Shown here: piece after piece, positions 59,159 to 64,000 of the stretch
Layout of the letters: each line of letters starts with the position of its first letter
How positions within the stretch are numbered: the first letter of the stretch is position 1
Notes under the pieces: generated by a model
Databases searched by the model: none
What the model was told of the DNA's origin: nothing
The model's input: the letters and a program-made list of their open reading frames with translations, nothing else
Origin: QHXM01 sp963697975
Lineage (GTDB): Bacteria > Acidobacteriota > Blastocatellia > Pyrinomonadales > Pyrinomonadaceae
Assembly (NCBI GenBank): GCA_963697975.1
Contig: OY969111.1
Location: 1,178,001-1,242,000 of the forward strand
Reading direction: 5' to 3'
Length of the DNA: 64,000 bases
Made by a program: the position numbers and the translations under genes

Positions 59159-59986
59159 ATGAATCGAAGATTATTTCCGAACATCACTCTCAACCAACTC
59201 GCCATCTCTCTTTTCTTTTTAGTCTCGCTGGCTTCCCTTCCCGCTCTCGCGCAGGAGGCCGATAAACCAGCGACGCCTCCTGCCACAGATGAAAAGGCCG
59301 AGCAGATTATTAAGAGCGCGGTTGAAGCACTTGGCGGGAGCGCTTACCTGAACGTGCGCTCTCTCATCGGGCGCGGGCTGTTCACGCAGTACAGGGACGG
59401 ACAGTCGGGCATCCCAAGCACGTTCATTGACTACATCGTCTATCCAGACCGCGAGCGCACGGAGTTCAAAGGCACAGAAGGCAAGATCATTCAGACCAAC
59501 ACGGGCGACACGGGCTGGCTCTACGACGGTGCGGCCAAATCCATCAAGGACATGACGAAAGCGCAGGTCGAGGATTTCAAGCGGTCAATCCGGTCGAGTA
59601 TTGATTACCTGCTGCGCGGCGAGTGGCGCAAGGATGGAGCGAAACTCACTTACGTCGGGCGGCGCGAAGCCGGACTTGCCAAGCGCAACGAAGTCGTGCG
59701 CGTCACCTACCCGGACGGCTACATGGTCGAGTTTGAGTTTGGCGCGAAAGACTACCTGCCGATGAAAATCCTCTACAAGCGGAAGAACGCCGATGGCGAA
59801 GAAATAGCGGAAGAAGACCGCCTGGCGCAGCACATCAAGCTGGCGGGTGTTACCGTGCCTTTCGTCATAGACCACTACATCACGGGCGTGCAAACGAGTC
59901 GCATCAACTACCAGTCAGTCGAATTCAACTCGGCCATCGCCGACACACTCTTTGCGCGGCCTGCGAACGTTAAAGCAATTAAATAG
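59159..59986 (+). CDS. Periplasmic LolA/LolB-like lipid-sorting protein
   Basis: A 275-residue exported protein. Signal peptide LAISLFFLVSLASLPALAQ, then a domain with AEQIIKSAVEALGGSAYLNV, GRGLFTQYRDGQSGIPSTFI, YIVYPDRERTEFKGTEGKII and GWLYDGAAKSIKDM, resembling the half-barrel of outer-membrane lipoprotein-sorting proteins (LolA-like, DUF4292-type). Such folds carry lipids or lipoproteins between membranes. Specific cargo unknown. No ribosome site ahead of ATG. Convergent with the GNAT gene across a long hairpin element. Confidence 0.75.
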   Translation: MNRRLFPNITLNQLAISLFFLVSLASLPALAQEADKPATPPATDEKAEQIIKSAVEALGGSAYLNVRSLIGRGLFTQYRDGQSGIPSTFIDYIVYPDRERTEFKGTEGKIIQTNTGDTGWLYDGAAKSIKDMTKAQVEDFKRSIRSSIDYLLRGEWRKDGAKLTYVGRREAGLAKRNEVVRVTYPDGYMVEFEFGAKDYLPMKILYKRKNADGEEIAEEDRLAQHIKLAGVTVPFVIDHYITGVQTSRINYQSVEFNSAIADTLFARPANVKAIK

Positions 59987-59987
59987 C

Positions 59988-60086
59988 AATAGACAGGATT
60001 AACAAGATTACCATGATTAAGAAGAAGAGAGGTCAAGGTCGCTTGATTCTTCTTATATCCTGTCCATCTTGTTAATCCTGTCTATT
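59988..60086. repeat. Inverted element, 9-bp units, perfect 21-bp arms
   Basis: Left arm 59988-60008 and right arm 60066-60086 are perfect reverse complements with 9-bp units ACAGGATTA, ACAAGATTA, CCATGATTA. The inner part AAGAAGA...TCTTCTT also pairs. It lies between convergent genes. Confidence 0.92.
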
Positions 60087-60092
60087 CCTTCT

Positions 60093-60659
60093 CTATTTTG
60101 TTTGTTGATTCTTAATCTGGTACACGACGTTTTCGACGGTTTTTCCATGAAGCGTTGTTTCCCGCCGCCCTATCATCACGCCACCGATTTTTTCCACGGC
60201 TTTTTGCGAGCGGACATTCGTCGCCCCTATTAGAAAAACAACGCTCTCGACAAATTTGAACGCATGATTCAGCATCAGGCGTTTTAATTCCCCGTTGTAC
60301 TTTCCGCCCCAATACGAGCGCGCCAGAAACGTCCAGCCAATCTCTATGTCTCGTTTCTCGGAGTCAAAGCGGAAGTATCGTGACGAACCAACAATCTTTT
60401 GAGTCTTCCGGTCTATGACAACTAAAGCGCCCCCGGACTCTAACGCCTCTCGAAAAAATTCTCTGAAGACCTCTTCTTTGTAACGGTCGTGGGCGGGATG
60501 TTGCTCCCAGATGAGCGGGTCCGAAGCCACTGCAAACAAGCTTTCCCAATCTTCCGGTCTCAGAGGCCGAACCTCAAGAAGCTCGCCGACAAGGTACGGC
60601 TGCAATTCAAATGTTTCGCCCCGATTTGATTTCCGATTCAAAGACTCTTGATCGCTCAT
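60093..60659 (-). CDS. GNAT acetyltransferase (RimJ/RimL type)
   Basis: A 188-residue protein from ATG 60659 (GTG at 60668 is an alternative). LEVRPLRPEDWESLFAVASD, VVIDRKTQKIVGSSRYFRFD, DIEIGWTFLARSYWGGKYNG and NHAFKFVESVVFLIGATNVRSQKAVEKIGG are the beta strands and acetyl-CoA loop typical of GCN5-related N-acyltransferases that modify ribosomal proteins or small amines. The long-chain Q/R-x-x-G-x-G/A motif is represented by ARSYWGGKYNG. Substrate unknown. Convergent with the LolA-like gene. Confidence 0.85.
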   Translation of the reverse strand: MSDQESLNRKSNRGETFELQPYLVGELLEVRPLRPEDWESLFAVASDPLIWEQHPAHDRYKEEVFREFFREALESGGALVVIDRKTQKIVGSSRYFRFDSEKRDIEIGWTFLARSYWGGKYNGELKRLMLNHAFKFVESVVFLIGATNVRSQKAVEKIGGVMIGRRETTLHGKTVENVVYQIKNQQTK

Positions 60660-60764
60660 GAAGGACACAATGGAGGAAGCCGTTTAGAAATTCAAGGGCA
60701 ATTGAAAACCGATGCCTTCAATTTGAAAACATTAAATAGTACGATCCGACAGAGAGGAGCCATC

Positions 60765-62027
60765 ATGCGACCCGCTAAGCTCATTCTATGCGTCATCAGC
60801 ATTCTCTGTGTCTGCGCCCTGGCGCAACGAGTCCCTTCACAGATGCCTGTCCAACCACCTGCGAATGGCAAACGCATTGTGATTGCCGCGAGCATGGTGC
60901 TCGACGGTAAGGGTCGCGTGCTTCGCAACACTCGCATCGTGATCGAAGGCGCAAAGATTGTCGCGATTGACCCGAAGGCCGGGCCGGTGGACTACGACCT
61001 GCGTGGCCTGACGGTGTTGCCCGGCTGGATTGACGCGCACGTACACGTTACATGGAGCTTCGGCAAGGACGGGAAAAACGCGGGCGCGGGAGAAACTACG
61101 CAGGAGGCCGCGTATCAGGCAGCCTCGAATGCGTGGGTGACGCTGATGGCGGGCTTCACAACGGTGCAAAGCGTCGGTTCGTCTACAGACGTTCCCTTGC
61201 GCGAATCAATCGCGAGAGGCACACTCCCCGGCCCGCGAATACTGACGGCCATTGAGCCGCTCTTTGGTCGAGGCGAGCAAACGGGCACTCCGGATGAAAT
61301 CCGCGCCTACGTGCGAAGACAAAAGGAAGCGGGCGCGGACGTAATCAAAATCTTCGCGTCGGGTGGCATGACACGAGGCACGATGACGCTTTCACAGGAG
61401 CAATTGAACGCGGCCTGCGATGAAGCGAAGAAGCAAAACTTGCGCACGCTCGTCCACGCTTACAGAGATGCCGTCCGCGCTGCGACTCTCGCCGGATGCA
61501 CGGAGATTGAGCACGGGTTGGGGGCGACGGACGACGATCTGAAATTGATGGCTGAGAAGGGGACGTATTTTGATCCGCAAGGAGGGCTGTTGATTAAAAA
61601 TTATCTCCTGAACAGGGAGAAATATCTCGGCACGCCCTTCTACACCGAAGAGGGTTTTGCGGCGATGGAGAAGATTCTGCCGATGGAACACGCGCTGGTG
61701 CAACGCGCGTCGAAAATTTCGGGACTGAAAATCGTGTTCGGCACGGACGCCGTGGCGGGCGCGCACGGGCGCAACGCCGAAGAGTTTATTGACCGCGTGC
61801 GCGACGGCGGAGTTGACCCGATGACGGCGCTTGTTTCCGCCAACTCACTTGGGGCGGAAGCGCTTGGCATGGCCGATCAAATTGGCTCAATCGCGCCGGG
61901 GCTGCAAGCGGACATCATTGCGCTCGATGGAAATCCATTGAAAGACATCACAGCCGTTCGGCGCGTCGTGTTTGTGATGAAAGGCGGTATTGTTTACAAA
62001 AACCTTGCGCGCGGCACGATGCATTGA
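60765..62027 (+). CDS. Secreted imidazolonepropionase-like amidohydrolase
   Basis: A 420-residue metal-dependent hydrolase with a signal peptide (LILCVISILCVCALAQRVPS). ATG at 60765 follows AGAGGAGCCATC. The amidohydrolase metal site is intact: DAHVHV with His92 and His94, VIKIFASGG with the candidate lysine, LVHAYRD, IEHGLG and FGTDAV with the last Asp. TIM barrel with flanking beta-sandwich (AIDPKAGPVDYDLRGLTVLP). Relatives include Xaa-Pro dipeptidases and cytoplasmic imidazolonepropionases; the export signal points to a dipeptidase/prolidase-like scavenging role in the periplasm, which is inference. Confidence 0.88.
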   Translation: MRPAKLILCVISILCVCALAQRVPSQMPVQPPANGKRIVIAASMVLDGKGRVLRNTRIVIEGAKIVAIDPKAGPVDYDLRGLTVLPGWIDAHVHVTWSFGKDGKNAGAGETTQEAAYQAASNAWVTLMAGFTTVQSVGSSTDVPLRESIARGTLPGPRILTAIEPLFGRGEQTGTPDEIRAYVRRQKEAGADVIKIFASGGMTRGTMTLSQEQLNAACDEAKKQNLRTLVHAYRDAVRAATLAGCTEIEHGLGATDDDLKLMAEKGTYFDPQGGLLIKNYLLNREKYLGTPFYTEEGFAAMEKILPMEHALVQRASKISGLKIVFGTDAVAGAHGRNAEEFIDRVRDGGVDPMTALVSANSLGAEALGMADQIGSIAPGLQADIIALDGNPLKDITAVRRVVFVMKGGIVYKNLARGTMH

Positions 62028-62060
62028 TGCTCGGCGCTTGGGGTCATTAACGTTCCTGAC

Positions 62061-62357
62061 TCACTTACGCTTCGCCCGCCGCTTTGCAGCAATCTCGCCT
62101 CCGGTTTCGCCTATGTGCCCGCCGCCTTCCTGCGCCGGAACTGAAGGCGTGTTGGTGTTTGGCGTGACGGCGTCGCCCGTCTGCTGCTGGCGGGATTCGT
62201 CAGCGAACATTTTGTTGGCAGCTTTGCGCCGCCCGCGCAGCGCGGGAGTCTCTTTCATCGCTTCACGATTCTGGTCTGGATTGCCTGCGAAGCCAGTCTG
62301 CTGACCGCGCGGCTTGGCCGGAAGCCCCGCCTTGTGCTGATCTTTTTTGCTGCCCAT
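62061..62357 (-). CDS. Small basic hydrophilic protein of unknown function
   Basis: A 98-residue protein from ATG 62357, ten bases after AGGGAG. It is rich in Lys, Arg, Gln and Gly without hydrophobic stretch (MGSKKDQHKAGLPAKPRGQQ, ALRGRRKAANKMFADESRQQ, GEIAAKRRAKRK), likely disordered. It lies 56 bases downstream of the antiporter gene on the same strand. No family recognised; composition recalls stress-associated small nucleic-acid-binding proteins, but that is a guess. Confidence 0.6.
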   Translation of the reverse strand: MGSKKDQHKAGLPAKPRGQQTGFAGNPDQNREAMKETPALRGRRKAANKMFADESRQQQTGDAVTPNTNTPSVPAQEGGGHIGETGGEIAAKRRAKRK

Positions 62358-62413
62358 TACTTGAAATCTCCCTCTTTTCGTTCTGGTTTGAAATCATTGC
62401 GAGATGCGCTTCA

Positions 62414-63811
62414 TCAAGCGTCTTCCGCAACTTCGCTAATGGCATTCGTAGATTCATCTTGCTCTGGATGGCGTCTGCGCGCAAGCGACCACTTGAGCGC
62501 GGGTGGTGTGATGAGCGTCGTCACGATTACCATAATCACAATCACGCCGAATGTACCTGCACCTATGACAGGCTCGCTCACGCCCTGCGCGTTAGGCAGC
62601 ACGAGCGTTGCGCCCAGCCCCGCGAAGATTAAGCCGACTTCGCCTCGTGGAATCATCCCCAGCCCGATGGCCGAGCGATTCAGACCACGCTCGACGACGA
62701 CGAGCGAGCAGATTTGCTTGCCAATGATGGCGGCCATTGTGAGCGCAGCCGCGAAACCAAGCAACTCGACTCGCGCGAAGGCGCGCAGGTCAACTCTCAT
62801 CCCCATCAACACGAAAAAGATTGGCACAAGCACCGCGCTGACCGGCGTGATGAGCCGTTGCAAATCCTGCTTGCCACGTTCTTCAAACGTCTCGAAGTGA
62901 ATCTCGTCCAGGACGAGTCCTGCGGCGAACGCTCCGACAATCGGAGCAAGCCCCGTCCGGGCAGCCGCCCACGCCAGCAGAAAGCAGAAGCCGATTGAGA
63001 GCGCCACCAGCACGCCGCGACTCTCGAAGTGACCCGCGCGCCGGAAGATGTGCGGTGTCAGGTATCGCCCGACAATGATTGCGCCGAAAAGGAACGCGAC
63101 GGCTTTCCCCGTAATGATAATGATGTCCGGCAGGGAAAGCGCCCCGCCCGCGCCCGTCGCTTTGATCGCGCCCGCCACGACCGCCAGAATCACCAGCCCC
63201 AGCACATCGTCAATCACAGCCGCGCCTAAGATTATTCTCGACTCGCGCGTCTGCAATCGCCCCATGTCTTTGAGGACGCGCGCCGTTATCCCTACGCTCG
63301 TCGCGCACAGGGTTGCGCCGATGAAGAAATGAACGAGACGCGACTCATTGGGGAGGAAAAAGCCAGCCACGCCCCAGCCCAGAAAGAACGGCGCGACGAC
63401 ACCAGCCAGCGCGACAAAGAGCGAAGACCATCCGACCTCCAGCATCTCGTTTAAATTCGATTCCAGCCCGACTTCAAACAGCAGGATGATGACGCCGATC
63501 TCCGCCAGCGCAGAGATAATCTCGTTGGTCTTCAGCGGCTCGGCTGCCGTGAATCCCATGAGCGCAAGATTGCCGATGACGATTCCGATGAGGAGTTCGC
63601 CCAGCACCGCAGGCTGTTTCAGTCTCTCAAACAACTCGGCGCCCAGTTTCGCCGCAATCAGGATGACGGCCACGCTCACCAGCACAAACGGGTCAAGCCC
63701 GTGCGCCGCGCCAGTCTGCCCTGCGCCCTGCGCTGCATCTGCGCGGACAGACTGCGCCACGCACAACAGAGCGCCGCAGACTACAACGCCTGAGATTAAT
63801 CCTCGTTTCAT
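62414..63811 (-). CDS. CPA2-type cation/proton antiporter
   Basis: A 465-residue inner-membrane protein from ATG 63811, with an apparent signal sequence (GVVVCGALLCVAQSVRADA) before 12-13 helices. LGELLIGIVIGNLALMGFTA, EIGVIILLFEVGLESNLNEM, ATLCATSVGITARVLKDMGR, ILGAAVIDDVLGLVILAVVA (the ion-binding Asp-Asp, as in NapA/KefB families) and LAPIVGAFAAGLVLDE are typical of CPA2. It exchanges Na+ or K+ for H+. There is no RCK/TrkA-N domain, so it is more like NapA than KefC. An upstream start at 63853 exists but a signal peptide begins at 63811. Ribosome site weak. Confidence 0.9.
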   Translation of the reverse strand: MKRGLISGVVVCGALLCVAQSVRADAAQGAGQTGAAHGLDPFVLVSVAVILIAAKLGAELFERLKQPAVLGELLIGIVIGNLALMGFTAAEPLKTNEIISALAEIGVIILLFEVGLESNLNEMLEVGWSSLFVALAGVVAPFFLGWGVAGFFLPNESRLVHFFIGATLCATSVGITARVLKDMGRLQTRESRIILGAAVIDDVLGLVILAVVAGAIKATGAGGALSLPDIIIITGKAVAFLFGAIIVGRYLTPHIFRRAGHFESRGVLVALSIGFCFLLAWAAARTGLAPIVGAFAAGLVLDEIHFETFEERGKQDLQRLITPVSAVLVPIFFVLMGMRVDLRAFARVELLGFAAALTMAAIIGKQICSLVVVERGLNRSAIGLGMIPRGEVGLIFAGLGATLVLPNAQGVSEPVIGAGTFGVIVIMVIVTTLITPPALKWSLARRRHPEQDESTNAISEVAEDA

Positions 63812-63910
63812 CCCGCATCTTCGATTCAAATGTTTTGACTGCATTGCCCTCATTCTAACTCAAAACCAGCGCATCAATCGCTCGTCTGTTGACAGGTCGG
63901 GGCTGTTCCC

Positions 63911-63930
63911 GTAAAACTAGCCTGTTTTAC
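63911..63930. promoter_or_regulatory. 7-bp inverted repeat upstream of the antiporter gene
   Basis: GTAAAAC (63911-63917) and GTTTTAC (63924-63930) with a six-base spacer, 100 bases before the antiporter start. Possible operator; the rest of 63854-64000 shows no gene. Confidence 0.35.
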
Positions 63931-64000
63931 TCAAAGCTTAGTTTCGCAGTGTAATGTGTTTAAAGCGTCTCCGGTTGCTTCTAAACCGGGATGCTCAGGA

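Noticed and set aside
1..64000. Prophage, integrative element or transposase
   Set aside because: No integrase, transposase, att-type duplication, plasmid or phage structural gene is visible; gene content is core and envelope-related.

Overview
The window looks like a chromosomal core region of a member of the Acidobacteriota, most plausibly Blastocatellia (Pyrinomonadaceae-like). This is inferred from gene content: very large Oar-type TonB-dependent receptors with N-terminal carboxypeptidase-regulatory domains, secreted TPR proteins carrying the same kind of N-terminal domain, FHA-GGDEF signalling and many stand-alone secreted proteins. No phage, integrase, insertion sequence, CRISPR array, tRNA or rRNA was found.

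Layout. 1-3.2 kb: a PilT/PilU-type ATPase cut by the window edge, thiE and a patatin-like lipase. 3.4-14.4 kb: a 2960-residue cyclic beta-glucan synthase-like enzyme and a secreted PQQ-type beta-propeller. 14.4-18.2 kb: a small acidic protein, typA/bipA, trmL, a mannose-isomerase-type cupin and an overlooked 39-residue histone-H1-like protein with its own promoter and terminator. 18.4-21.5 kb: PilN-PilO-PilP-like proteins and a pseudopilin. 21.7-24.9 kb: three secreted proteins, two of which clearly share a module, then an FHA-GGDEF cyclase. 25-36 kb: ribA, then two blocks of TonB receptor plus secreted TPR proteins. 36.6-45.4 kb: an HD phosphohydrolase, a DJ-1/PfpI protein, a TonB-C protein, an S41 peptidase, small envelope proteins, a VWA protein and a frameshifted, truncated secreted protein. 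45.5-49.9 kb: an MgtE-N/CBS protein paired with an NRMT-type Mg/Mn transporter, and an MscS channel fused to a cyclic-nucleotide-binding domain. 50-59 kb: a heat-shock cluster (hsp20, clpB, hsp20, grpE, groEL, clpC-like) without dnaK, dnaJ or groES. 59-64 kb: a lipid-sorting-like periplasmic protein, a GNAT acetyltransferase, a secreted amidohydrolase, a small basic protein and a CPA2 antiporter.

The most unusual feature is a set of at least sixteen intergenic hairpin elements. Most are built from imperfect 7-bp units (two families use 9-bp units), arranged as a left arm and an inverted right arm. About ten unrelated sequence families share this architecture. They sit precisely at gene junctions, occupy every gene-gene junction from the first hsp20 to the far side of groEL, supply stop codons to several upstream genes, and often end within a few bases of the next start codon. 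At 39.5 kb one element gives the upstream stop codon, the Shine-Dalgarno of the next gene, and the hydrophobic core of that gene's signal peptide.

Functionally the window is dominated by envelope biology: pilus assembly, periplasmic glucan, TonB-linked outer-membrane transport, secreted propeller/TPR/peptidase proteins, ion and osmotic homeostasis, and protein quality control. Gene starts were chosen from ribosome binding sites and family alignment remembered by eye; alternative, non-ATG starts (TTG, GTG) are common here and are noted.
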